Shown here one piece after another: positions 35,043 to 43,568 of a stretch of 64,000 nucleotides of DNA. Source of the stretch: CAMCXE01 sp036520615 (lineage in GTDB: Bacteria > Pseudomonadota > Gammaproteobacteria > Pseudomonadales > Cellvibrionaceae). The position numbers and the translations under genes were made by a program. Within the stretch, counting starts at the first letter, position 1. Every line of letters begins with the position of its first letter. The notes under the pieces are model-generated. The model saw only the letters and a list, made by a program, of their open reading frames with translations, was not told the DNA's origin and did not search any database. Where the stretch lies: assembly GCA_036520615.1 (NCBI GenBank), contig DATDJI010000079.1, positions 1 through 64,000 of the forward strand, read 5' to 3'.

Positions 35043-36425
35043 TTAAGCATCATCATCCAAGCCTAATTTTTGCAAACGGTAGCGCAATGAGCGAAATGTG
35101 ATATTTAATTCTTTTGCAGCTAGGGTTTTATTCCAGCGAGCTTTCTCTAGTGCGCCCATTAATACCTCCTTTTCAATTTCCGCTAAGTATTCATCAAGCG
35201 TTGGAAATTCCAGCGCGCGAGCAAAATGATCGGTATTTGCCTGCGAAGCCCGATCCTGACTTTTACGAGCCTTTAAAGGAGTTTGATTGTTTTGCAATTG
35301 TAAATCAGAAATCTCAATGGAGTCACCCTCGCAGAGCGTAAATGCGCGCTCCAAAATGTTTTCTAATTCGCGTACATTGCCGGGAAATTCATAGGCCAAT
35401 AGCATTTTTAATGCGTCTTTTGAAAGCCTAGGTGCAGGTAATTGCATTTCTTTGGCGATATTGCCCAAGAATAACTGGCACAGCTCAGCAATGTCCTCTG
35501 GTCTCTCCCGTAGCGGCGGTACTTTTAATTGAATTACATTTAAACGGTAAAATAAATCCTGGCGAAAATTGCCAGAGGCAACCTCATCTTCAAGATTTTT
35601 ATGAGTTGCGGATAAAATGCGCACGTCGATACTTTCTTCTTGCGAGCCGCCGACGATGCGAATGGCTTTTTCCTGAATGGCGCGCAATAGTTTCACTTGC
35701 ATATCCAACGGCAAATCAGCCACTTCATCTAAAAATAATGTGCCGCCATCAGCAGCTTTAAATAAGCCGGTTTTATCCACATGCGCCCCGGTGAACGAGC
35801 CTTTTTTGTGGCCAAAAAATTCACTTTCCATTAATTCTTTGGGGATTGCACCACAGTTAACGGGAATAAAAGGTTTGTTAGAGCGCGGGCCCAATTGATG
35901 GATAAAACGGGCCGCCAATTCTTTACCGCTACCGGATTCACCAAATATATACACGGGCGCCTGTGAGCGGGCGAGTTTACGCACGCTATTTTCCAATTGT
36001 TGCATACAGGCTGAGCGGCCAAATAATCCTGCAGGCTCTGGCTCATCGGTAGGCAATTGATGAGTTTGCAACGCGCTAGCAACGAGTTTGCGCAATGTGC
36101 CTAATTCCACAGGTTTTGAAATAAAATCAAAGGCGCCGGATTTCATGGCCTCTACTGCAGCGTCGGTATTGCCATGGGCAGTAATAACGGCCACCGGTAG
36201 ATTAAATTGTTGTTGATTAATCCAGCGCACCAAGTCAATGCCATTGCCATCGGGTAATTTCATATCGGTAAGGCACAGTTGGTAATCGCGGCTGACTAAT
36301 AGGGCTTTGGCCTCTTTTATCGTCGTCGCTGTATCAGCTGTAACCTGCATGCGTGCCAATGTGAGCTGGAGTAATTCACAAATATCAGGTTCATCATCAA
36401 TAATAAGTGCGTGCAGTGAATTCAT
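35043..36425 (-). CDS. pilR: Type IV pilus response regulator PilR
   Basis: 460-residue NtrC-family regulator. Receiver (1-120) with phosphorylation site Asp54 (LCLTDMKLPDG), AAA+ domain with GESGSGKE and the sigma-54 contact loop GSFTGA, and a C-terminal Fis-type helix-turn-helix. PilR with sigma-54 activates pilin (pilA) transcription. The start at 36425 is chosen because it lies two bases after the pilS stop and begins the receiver directly; an upstream ATG at 36470 would overlap pilS. The pilin structural genes are not in this window. Confidence 0.93.
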   Translation of the reverse strand: MNSLHALIIDDEPDICELLQLTLARMQVTADTATTIKEAKALLVSRDYQLCLTDMKLPDGNGIDLVRWINQQQFNLPVAVITAHGNTDAAVEAMKSGAFDFISKPVELGTLRKLVASALQTHQLPTDEPEPAGLFGRSACMQQLENSVRKLARSQAPVYIFGESGSGKELAARFIHQLGPRSNKPFIPVNCGAIPKELMESEFFGHKKGSFTGAHVDKTGLFKAADGGTLFLDEVADLPLDMQVKLLRAIQEKAIRIVGGSQEESIDVRILSATHKNLEDEVASGNFRQDLFYRLNVIQLKVPPLRERPEDIAELCQLFLGNIAKEMQLPAPRLSKDALKMLLAYEFPGNVRELENILERAFTLCEGDSIEISDLQLQNNQTPLKARKSQDRASQANTDHFARALEFPTLDEYLAEIEKEVLMGALEKARWNKTLAAKELNITFRSLRYRLQKLGLDDDA

Positions 36426-36427
36426 AG

Positions 36428-38044
36428 TTAAATCATGCGTAAATGGTGGGCAAAGTCGATGCGAAAACAACTCTCGCCACGGTTAGTTTTAAAATAATAA
36501 AGGCTGGCTTGATTAATTTCACATAGTTCTTTGCAGATGTATAACCCCAATCCTGTGCCGAGTTCTTCGGTGGTGTAAAAGGGTTCAAAAATTTGCACAA
36601 GTTGTTCGCCATCTATGCCGGAACCGAAGTCTATCACCTCTAAAAAAACATTGTCATTGGACTGATTAATGCCGCCGCGTAAAAGCAATTTTGCAACGCC
36701 AATTTTTTGTTTGCTATAGCGCAGGCCGTTATCTACCAGATTTACTAAAATTTGCTGCAGGTTGGTCGTGTCAATACGCAGAGGCAAGGGGCCAGGCTCT
36801 AATTCTAGAATGATCTCCGCTTGCTGATGACTGGTGTAATTGCCGATAAACTGTTCGAGCCACGCGTGCAGGTCAATTAAGCTGACCTGCGGATCCTTAC
36901 GACGCGACAATGCAAGCGTGTTTTCGATTATTTGATTTACGCGTTTTGCATGCTGGTAAATTATATCGCAGAGGCGTTTATCTATATTGGTTATTGCCTC
37001 TGATTCTTGCAATAATTGTGCAGCGTGCGAAATAGCGCCCAGAGGATTGCGAATTTCATGGGCGATGCTCGCGGTTAATCGGCCCAATGAAGCCAATTTT
37101 AATTGCTGGGCTTGCTGGGCGATGCTACGCGTGTCCTCGACAAATATAACCTGGCAATTGTGGTCTCCCAAAATTAATTGGGCGCGGCTAAAGCGTACTT
37201 CCAAACCAGCATCGGTGCGTTGTTGTCGCGCGTTGGGCAAATCATCTGCAGTTAGGTATTTTTTTAATTGGCTAAGTGCCGCGCTATTATCCAATTGTGC
37301 ACTGGTCTCGCTGCCTAATAACTGGGAGGCAGCTGTGTTCATTAATTCAATTTTATTGTCGTGATCTAATACAATAATACCTGTGCGCATGCGTGCGACA
37401 ATCGCCTGTGCTAGGCGCTGTAAATGCTCGGCATAGAGGCTCTGCTGTGCAGCAAGCTCTGTGCTGAGCTGAATTTTTTGTGTTAAGCGCTGAAATGTGT
37501 AGGCGGTAATAAATAATAATAGGCCCAGTACGGCTGCGGAAAAAACGGGTTTGGCAGTTAATCCAAGGGTTTCTACCAAATAGAGTGTTTGCGCGATCAT
37601 CAGCAGGCTGACCATAGTCGCAAACATCATTGCCATGCGTTGACGCATAAAAATACTGCTGATAGCGACTATAACTAATAGCAAATAACCGAAACCGGAA
37701 TCTACACCGCCGCTGGCGTGGATTAATAATAAAAGGGCAATAACATCTAATACCAGAAAGCTGGTAATTCGATGCAAAGAGTGAATTAATTTAGCGGCGG
37801 GAAATAAAGCCAAGCTGAGTGTAGCCAGTACAATCCAACCGGCACAGGTCCAAAAAAAAACTTCGGGATATAACCCACCTAAAGCTCTGCCGGTCCGGCC
37901 GCTTAGGAATAACAATAATAAAATAAAACCCAAACCGAGACGAAAGGCATAATAAATATTCAGCAATGGCTTGCTGTGTGTAAGAGGTGGGATTTTGTGT
38001 GGTGCCATAGATAATCCAAGGTTTGCTAATATGTCGCGGATCAT
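36428..38044 (-). CDS. pilS: Type IV pilus sensor kinase PilS
   Basis: 538 residues. Six hydrophobic segments fill about 30-185, then a PAS-like domain (about 205-310), a HisKA domain with SIAHEIRNPLGAI holding the phospho-accepting His, and an ATPase domain with NLVDNGLRYS, DFGSGI and GTGLGLYI. In Pseudomonas PilS monitors PilA in the membrane and controls PilR; the layout here is the same. An alternative start is the ATG at 38008. The stop is followed two bases later by pilR, so the pair is co-transcribed. Confidence 0.93.
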   Translation of the reverse strand: MIRDILANLGLSMAPHKIPPLTHSKPLLNIYYAFRLGLGFILLLLFLSGRTGRALGGLYPEVFFWTCAGWIVLATLSLALFPAAKLIHSLHRITSFLVLDVIALLLLIHASGGVDSGFGYLLLVIVAISSIFMRQRMAMMFATMVSLLMIAQTLYLVETLGLTAKPVFSAAVLGLLLFITAYTFQRLTQKIQLSTELAAQQSLYAEHLQRLAQAIVARMRTGIIVLDHDNKIELMNTAASQLLGSETSAQLDNSAALSQLKKYLTADDLPNARQQRTDAGLEVRFSRAQLILGDHNCQVIFVEDTRSIAQQAQQLKLASLGRLTASIAHEIRNPLGAISHAAQLLQESEAITNIDKRLCDIIYQHAKRVNQIIENTLALSRRKDPQVSLIDLHAWLEQFIGNYTSHQQAEIILELEPGPLPLRIDTTNLQQILVNLVDNGLRYSKQKIGVAKLLLRGGINQSNDNVFLEVIDFGSGIDGEQLVQIFEPFYTTEELGTGLGLYICKELCEINQASLYYFKTNRGESCFRIDFAHHLRMI

Positions 38045-38226
38045 GTGCGAGCGGTCAATTCGTCTTTATTTAAGTAGGGCTTTGCAAATATTTTGCGTAG
38101 TTTCTGGCTGATATTTGCCTAAGTTAGAGCTTAGGTGGGTTTGTGGTGAGTCCAACCCATATTTTCTAGGTTAAAATGCAGCGCCCGGCCCTAAAAAAGC
38201 GGCCAATACTGGAGTATCTTGAGTAT

Positions 38227-39834
38227 ATGTCAATGTTTACCGCTGCTATGGCACAAATAAACCCCTGTGTCGGCGATATCACCGGCAACTGCAGTAAAAT
38301 TATAGAGATATGTCGAGGCGTTGCAGATGAAGGCTCGGTCGATTGGGTCATTTTCCCCGAGCTTACGCTGACTGGCTATCCACCCGAGGATCTATTATTG
38401 CGGCCCGCTTTGAAAGGGCGTATTGCCGCTGCACTCGCGCGCTTGTGTACTTATTTACCCGCTGATGTGGCGGTTGTAATTGGTTATCCTAAGGTTACGG
38501 ATCAGGGTGTATTTAATGCAGCAGGTATTATTTATCAAGGCCAAATCCAACTGGAATATTTCAAGCAGTGCCTGCCCAATTATCAAGTATTCGATGAAAA
38601 ACGCTATTTTATTCCCGGCTGCAGTATGCCGGTTTGGCACCATAAAGGCGTCTGTATTGCGCTGACAATATGTGAAGATATTTGGCATGCGGCACCGGCT
38701 CAGCAAGCGCAAGCTGCAGGCGCTCAGGTGTTAATTAATCTAAACGCGTCGCCGTTTCATCGCGGCAAAAGCCACAGTCGTGAAAATATAGTGACCAAAC
38801 GCTGTCAGGAAACGGGCCTTGCGATAGTGTATGTAAACCAAGTGGGTGGGCAAGATGAATTGGTGTTCGATGGTGGGTCGTTTGCGATGAATGCCCACGG
38901 CCAAATTATTGCCCGCGCCACAAGTTTTAATGAGCAAACACTAGTTGTAAATTTCAACGGCGCAAATTCAATTGCTCCGCATTTGGAAGATTTGGCCAGT
39001 GTATATAGCGCCCTTGTGCTTGGGGTGCGCGATTATGTCGGTAAAAACTGCTTTAAAGGAGCAGTTTTAGGCTTGTCAGGCGGCATTGATTCGGCATTAA
39101 CATTGGCTATTGCTGCGGATGCAATTGGACCTGAACACGTTGACGCGGTCATGATGCCTTTTCGCTACACGTCGGATATGAGTCAAACCGATGCCGCTCT
39201 GCAAGCTAATTTAATGGGTGTGAATTACCAAAGTATTAGTATTGAATCCATTTTCGGCGCATTTGAAACTGCGCTTAAAAATGCATTTCACAATGCGCCT
39301 GTTGATAAAACCGAAGAAAATTTACAGGCTCGTAGCCGCGGCGTAATTTTAATGGCGCTGTCGAATAAAACCGGCAGCCTCGTACTTACCACTGACAATA
39401 AAAGTGAAATGTCCGTTGGGTATGCAACGCTTTATGGTGATATGGCAGGCGGGCTAGACGTTTTAAAAGACGTGCCGAAAACTTTGGTATTTGAACTTGC
39501 GCGCTATCGCAATAGCATAAGCCCAGTCATACCTGAACGCGTCATTACGCGACCCCCTTCGGCTGAATTAGCGCCTGGGCAAAAAGATGAAGATTCACTA
39601 CCGCCCTATGAGGTATTAGATCAAATACTTGCTCTATATATCGAAGAAGACGCCAGCGCTGCCGATATTGTTGCGCATGGTTTTGATGCTGATATAGTTA
39701 AACGCGTGTTGCGCATGGTGGATTTAAATGAGTATAAACGTCGTCAAGCGGCAATTGGTATTCGTATTAGCCAACGTGGATTTGGCCGCGACCGCCGTTA
39801 CCCCATTACTAATGGCTGGGCGTTAGACGAATAG
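38227..39834 (+). CDS. nadE: Glutamine-dependent NAD+ synthetase
   Basis: 535 residues: an N-terminal nitrilase-type glutaminase (about 1-260, with PELTLTGYPPEDL giving the catalytic Glu, a Lys in EYFKQCLP and Cys in ALTICEDIW) fused to an NAD synthase domain (about 270-535) with the P-loop LSGGIDSALTLA. It converts nicotinate adenine dinucleotide to NAD+ using ammonia from glutamine. Start chosen at ATG 38227 (or 38233), since the 17 residues encoded from 38176 do not resemble the family. It is divergent from pilS. Confidence 0.96.
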   Translation: MSMFTAAMAQINPCVGDITGNCSKIIEICRGVADEGSVDWVIFPELTLTGYPPEDLLLRPALKGRIAAALARLCTYLPADVAVVIGYPKVTDQGVFNAAGIIYQGQIQLEYFKQCLPNYQVFDEKRYFIPGCSMPVWHHKGVCIALTICEDIWHAAPAQQAQAAGAQVLINLNASPFHRGKSHSRENIVTKRCQETGLAIVYVNQVGGQDELVFDGGSFAMNAHGQIIARATSFNEQTLVVNFNGANSIAPHLEDLASVYSALVLGVRDYVGKNCFKGAVLGLSGGIDSALTLAIAADAIGPEHVDAVMMPFRYTSDMSQTDAALQANLMGVNYQSISIESIFGAFETALKNAFHNAPVDKTEENLQARSRGVILMALSNKTGSLVLTTDNKSEMSVGYATLYGDMAGGLDVLKDVPKTLVFELARYRNSISPVIPERVITRPPSAELAPGQKDEDSLPPYEVLDQILALYIEEDASAADIVAHGFDADIVKRVLRMVDLNEYKRRQAAIGIRISQRGFGRDRRYPITNGWALDE

Positions 39835-39926
39835 TTATTTAAGAATTTTATAAACTTGCTCTGTCGCTGTTGGCGAATTTTAAAAATATCCATTGTTAAG
39901 AATTCTACATTTACGAGAATAAAACT

Positions 39927-41117
39927 ATGCAAGAAACCTGGCGTTGGTTTGGTCCTAAAGATCCAATTTCCTTGGAGAAAATTCGGCAGGCCGGTGCTGC
40001 GGGTATCGTCACTTCCCTACACCACGTGCCAACAGGTGAGGCCTGGCCTGCGCAAGAAGTATTCGCGCGCAAACAGCAAATTGAAGCAGCTGGGCTTGTT
40101 TGGGCGGTAGTGGAAAGCATTCCGCTACATAATGATATTAAATTGCGCACAGGTAATTATCGACAATTAATTGAAAACTATAAACAGTCAATTCAAGCTG
40201 TAGGTCAGGCTGGAATTAAAACGGTTTGTTATAATTTTATGCCGGTGGTTGATTGGACACGTACTAATTTAAATTATCGCCTGGCAAATAATGCTGAAGC
40301 GCTGCGCTTTGAAATGACGGATTTTGCAGCCTACGATGTATATTTGCTGCAGCGCTCAGGTGCTGAACTTAGTTATAGCTCTGAAGTATTAACACGGGCA
40401 AAAACCCGTTTTTATGCGATGAGTGAAGATGAAAAAAATCTTTTAGAGCGCAATATTATTGCCGGTTTACCCGGCGGTGAAGGCTCGCACAATCGCGAAG
40501 GCGTGCGCCGTGCGATTGAGGAATTTATTGCTTTGGGTGAAGAGCAATTCCGTAAAAATTTAATTTTATTTTTACACGAAATTATTCCGGTGGCGGAAGA
40601 ATATGGTGTAAATATGTGTATTCACCCGGATGATCCACCGTTTTCATTATTCGGTTTGCCCCGCGTCGTGTCCACCGCAAGCGACGTGCGCGCGCTATTT
40701 ACTGCAGTGCCAAGCCCCAATAATGGATTAACCCTTTGTGCAGGATCGTTCGGCGCACGGGGCGATAATGATTTGGTCGCTATAGCTCGAGAATTTGGTC
40801 CGGTAGTGCATTTTGTTCATTTACGCAATGTTAAGCGCGAAGCAGACGGATCTTTTTTTGAGGCAGACCATTTGGATGGCGATAATGACATGGTAGGCCT
40901 AATAAGCGCTTTATTAGATGAACAATCGCGTCGTAAATTAGTAGGTGCAGCTGATTGGCAAATTCCTATGCGTCCCGATCACGGGCATTTATTGGCGGAC
41001 GAAATTGGGCAGCCAGGTGTAAATCCAGGCTATTCTTATGTTGGCCGCTTAAAAGGTTTAGCAGAATTGCGTGGTGTAATTGTTGCGTTAGAATCAGTGC
41101 GAAGAGCTCATGTGTAG
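39927..41117 (+). CDS. uxuA: Mannonate dehydratase
   Basis: 396 residues, the normal UxuA length. It dehydrates D-mannonate to 2-keto-3-deoxygluconate in hexuronate breakdown. The N-terminal METWRWFGP-type start (here MQETWRWFGPKDP), GIVTSLHHVPTGEAW and the metal-site region MCIHPDDPP are family hallmarks. ACGAGA precedes the ATG. In a xylan/pectin degrader it would process glucuronate or galacturonate side chains. UxaC and a classical UxuB are absent nearby; the SDR gene downstream might fill the latter role (inference). Confidence 0.96.
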   Translation: MQETWRWFGPKDPISLEKIRQAGAAGIVTSLHHVPTGEAWPAQEVFARKQQIEAAGLVWAVVESIPLHNDIKLRTGNYRQLIENYKQSIQAVGQAGIKTVCYNFMPVVDWTRTNLNYRLANNAEALRFEMTDFAAYDVYLLQRSGAELSYSSEVLTRAKTRFYAMSEDEKNLLERNIIAGLPGGEGSHNREGVRRAIEEFIALGEEQFRKNLILFLHEIIPVAEEYGVNMCIHPDDPPFSLFGLPRVVSTASDVRALFTAVPSPNNGLTLCAGSFGARGDNDLVAIAREFGPVVHFVHLRNVKREADGSFFEADHLDGDNDMVGLISALLDEQSRRKLVGAADWQIPMRPDHGHLLADEIGQPGVNPGYSYVGRLKGLAELRGVIVALESVRRAHV

Positions 41118-41612
41118 CTAAATGATTTTTTGGGTCTATTGAGTTGCATTTTAAGACATTATTAAAGGTTGAATTTTTAGACTAATACGTGGCGGAAGTT
41201 CATATGCAGCCGTTAAGCTGATATATAAATTTATATGGTTGCCTAATACTTGGAATGACTATCACTGATAATAATGCAAATAATAGCCGCTATATATTGA
41301 ACACATTGATAATTTGAGCTCTATACGCCCAAATGCATGCTTATTGTCATTAATGTTATAACTCTGAGTAAAAGTTATTTTGAATTTAAGCTCTACTTTA
41401 AACAGATCTTTTGCCTGTAAATTCAAAACACTGTTCTAAACTTTAGAAAGTGTTTATCGCGGATTTTGAGTAAAATTTATCGACTGCACAGTTTTAATAG
41501 AGGAATCAATTAGTGCTGTGTCTCAGAATGGCGATCCAATTGACGGTAATTATTCGATGCGAAAGAAGTATGACATATAATCAGACGATCCAATTTGAAC
41601 CCATTACACGCC
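41118..41612. other. Regulatory region upstream of the FadR-type regulator
   Basis: About 495 bp, strongly AT-rich, no ORF of note. It contains the long palindrome at 41426-41455. No rho-independent terminator after uxuA is visible. Confidence 0.6.
41426..41455. promoter_or_regulatory. Near-perfect palindrome, candidate operator
   Basis: AAACACT-g-TTCTAAA (41426-41440), central C, then TTTAGAA-AGTGTTT (41442-41455): 14-bp arms with a single unpaired G. No T-run follows, so an operator is more likely than a terminator. It lies 157 bp before the regulator gene. Binding by the adjacent regulator is an inference. Confidence 0.55.
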
Positions 41613-42374
41613 ATGAAAGCTAAAGCCCCCAAACCGAAGAATTTTAATGCCCAAGTGGTTGAATACATTGGTTCGCGCATACTGCACGGCCACTATAATG
41701 AGGGGGAAAAACTCCCAGTTGAAAGCGAGCTCTCCCGGGAACTGGGAGTCAGCCGCCCGATCCTGCGTGAGGCGACCAAAATTCTTTCGTCTAAAGGCCT
41801 TTTGCGGGCCAAGCCAAAAGTCGGCACTATTGTTACTGAGCGCAAATATTGGAATATGCTTGATAGCGATGTGCTGGGATGGTTAATTGATGCCAAACCT
41901 GCCGACGAGTTTTTAGATATGTTATTCGATGCTCGCTCCGCCATTGAGCCGCGAGCGGCAGAGTTGGCTGCTCTGAAAGCCACGCCAAGTGATTTGGAAA
42001 GAATTCGCCTTGCTCATGAAGATATGGCGCGAGTTGAATCGCTTTATGAATCTATTGAGCCGGATATTCGGTTTCACCAAGCTATTCTTGCCGCTACTCA
42101 TAATGAAGTCATTATGTATATAGGCCACACATTGCATAACGCGTTGGCAATATCCTTTAGCCTCACTACCTGGGATAAAGCCCTCTATTTAGAAGCTGTG
42201 GCTAGGCACAAAGCTATTTACACTGCAATTGCCGAGGGGAACCCGCAAAAAGCCGGTGATGCGGTGCGTTATTTGTTAGGATCTTCGCGAGAGGATTTCA
42301 ATCTGCGCCAAGCAGAGGAGGGCAAGGTACCCGCTTTATCGAATTTAGAAGGGTTGCTCTCCAGGGTGGAATAA
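41613..42374 (+). CDS. FadR-subfamily GntR transcriptional regulator
   Basis: 253 residues from ATG 41613; the frame also opens with TTG at 41595. An N-terminal winged helix (about 10-75) has the GntR pattern LPVESELSRELGVSRPILREA and GxI(V)T ending. The C-terminal all-helical FCD domain (about 95-230) has the metal/ligand residues of the family (ARSAIEPRAAELAA, FHQAILAATHN, RHKAIYTAI). Regulators of this type often respond to sugar acids. Position between uxuA and an SDR gene suggests it controls the hexuronate genes, like UxuR/ExuR. The SDR gene starts 27 bases after its stop, probably co-transcribed. Confidence 0.88.
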   Translation: MKAKAPKPKNFNAQVVEYIGSRILHGHYNEGEKLPVESELSRELGVSRPILREATKILSSKGLLRAKPKVGTIVTERKYWNMLDSDVLGWLIDAKPADEFLDMLFDARSAIEPRAAELAALKATPSDLERIRLAHEDMARVESLYESIEPDIRFHQAILAATHNEVIMYIGHTLHNALAISFSLTTWDKALYLEAVARHKAIYTAIAEGNPQKAGDAVRYLLGSSREDFNLRQAEEGKVPALSNLEGLLSRVE

Positions 42375-42401
42375 GCGGGAAATTTAGTTTCGAGTTAACT
42401 G

Positions 42402-43172
42402 ATGAATCTTACAAATTCCTATCCGAGTTTGATCGATACGGTAGTACTAATTACCGGCGGTGCCACCGGCATAGGCGCAGGCTTAGTGGAGGCATTTTGT
42501 TTGCAACGAGCCCGCGTTGTATTTGTAGATCTACTTCAAAATGAAGCTGAGCAGCTTGTCCAAAAAATTGCCGCTATCGAAGGAGCAGTGGCACCGCTGT
42601 TTTTTCAATGTGATTTATTGGATATCCCTGCATTACAAAGCGTAATTGCACGTATTCAGAGCCAGCTGGGTCCGATAGGCGTGCTAATTAATAATGCAGC
42701 CCGGGATACTCGACACGATTTTCGCAGTGTTTCAGAAACCTATTGGAACGAAATGGTTAATGTAAACCTGCGCCATGTATTTTTTGCAATTCAAGCAGTA
42801 TGCGAGGGAATGAAATCCTTAGGTGGAGGCTCGATTATTAATTTTGGCTCCGTCAGCTGGTATAGATGTCAGGCTAATTTAACTGGCTATGCAACTTGCA
42901 AAGCCGCGTTGGAGGGACTGACACGCAGTTTTGCCCGCGATCTGGGGGGCGATGGTATCAGAGTGAATACGTTAATACCCGGTTGGGTTATGACTGAGCG
43001 GCAATTACGCGACTGGGTTAACCCGGATGTTCTCAGCGAAATGCAAAAAGCGCAATGCTTAAAGCCCAGTGTACAAGTGGAAGATGTGTGTGCATTGGCC
43101 CTATTTTTAGCCTCGAAAGATAGCAAAATGTGTACAGCGCAGAATTTTATCGTAGACGGCGGTTGGATTTAA
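42402..43172 (+). CDS. SDR-family sugar or sugar-acid dehydrogenase
   Basis: 256-residue classical short-chain dehydrogenase. The NAD(P) site is TGGATGIGAG, with Asp at the end of the second strand (FVDLL) favouring NAD+. The structural NNAA motif is present, and the active site is Ser in NFGSVS with YATCK (Tyr/Lys). Sequence style is close to bacterial xylose/galactose dehydrogenases (XylB type). Given uxuA and the FadR-type regulator it may act on an aldose, aldonate or fructuronate; B. subtilis uses an SDR as its mannonate oxidoreductase. The substrate cannot be fixed from the sequence. Confidence 0.85.
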   Translation: MNLTNSYPSLIDTVVLITGGATGIGAGLVEAFCLQRARVVFVDLLQNEAEQLVQKIAAIEGAVAPLFFQCDLLDIPALQSVIARIQSQLGPIGVLINNAARDTRHDFRSVSETYWNEMVNVNLRHVFFAIQAVCEGMKSLGGGSIINFGSVSWYRCQANLTGYATCKAALEGLTRSFARDLGGDGIRVNTLIPGWVMTERQLRDWVNPDVLSEMQKAQCLKPSVQVEDVCALALFLASKDSKMCTAQNFIVDGGWI

Positions 43173-43568
43173 CGCGCAATCGAAGTTAACTCTATGTGCC
43201 GATTGTCCTTTTGGTCGCGCGATAGTGCACATGTTCTCCGCCACGTTTAACGTGCAATGTTCTTATCATATAAATATTTTTTCTTCTCTCAATCTCTTTT
43301 TTATTTGCACAAACTTTATGTGTCAATTTTGTTCGTAGAAAAATTATTGTTCCTGCCTCGTCAAGACTTCCTCCGCCAAATGATTTTGGAATAAAAAATC
43401 GATATGGCAGGCGCGATGGCACTGTAATTTTTTAAATACATGCGCATTTTTCGCAAATTTAACCCCGTATTGACAAGCGCGGAGGTTTGGATCGGTTTGC
43501 TATAGATATTCTTATTTTTACTGCGCAGTATCGCTATACTAATTAATTTTCCGCATCGGAGTCACATT
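43173..43568. other. Intergenic region upstream of the GH9 gene
   Basis: About 395 bp. It has a short palindrome CACGTT-T-AACGTG (43242-43254) and a TTGACA at 43470 with TATAGAT at 43501, but their spacing of 25 bases is too long for a normal promoter. A 76-codon minus-strand ORF here has no recognised similarity. Confidence 0.5.

Noticed and set aside
43192..43422. 76-codon minus-strand ORF between the SDR and GH9 genes
   Set aside because: Unusual composition, no ribosome site and no family match; it lies in a probable promoter region.
43470..43507. TTGACA and TATAGAT upstream of GH9 as a promoter
   Set aside because: The gap between the boxes is 25 bases, well beyond the usual 16-18.
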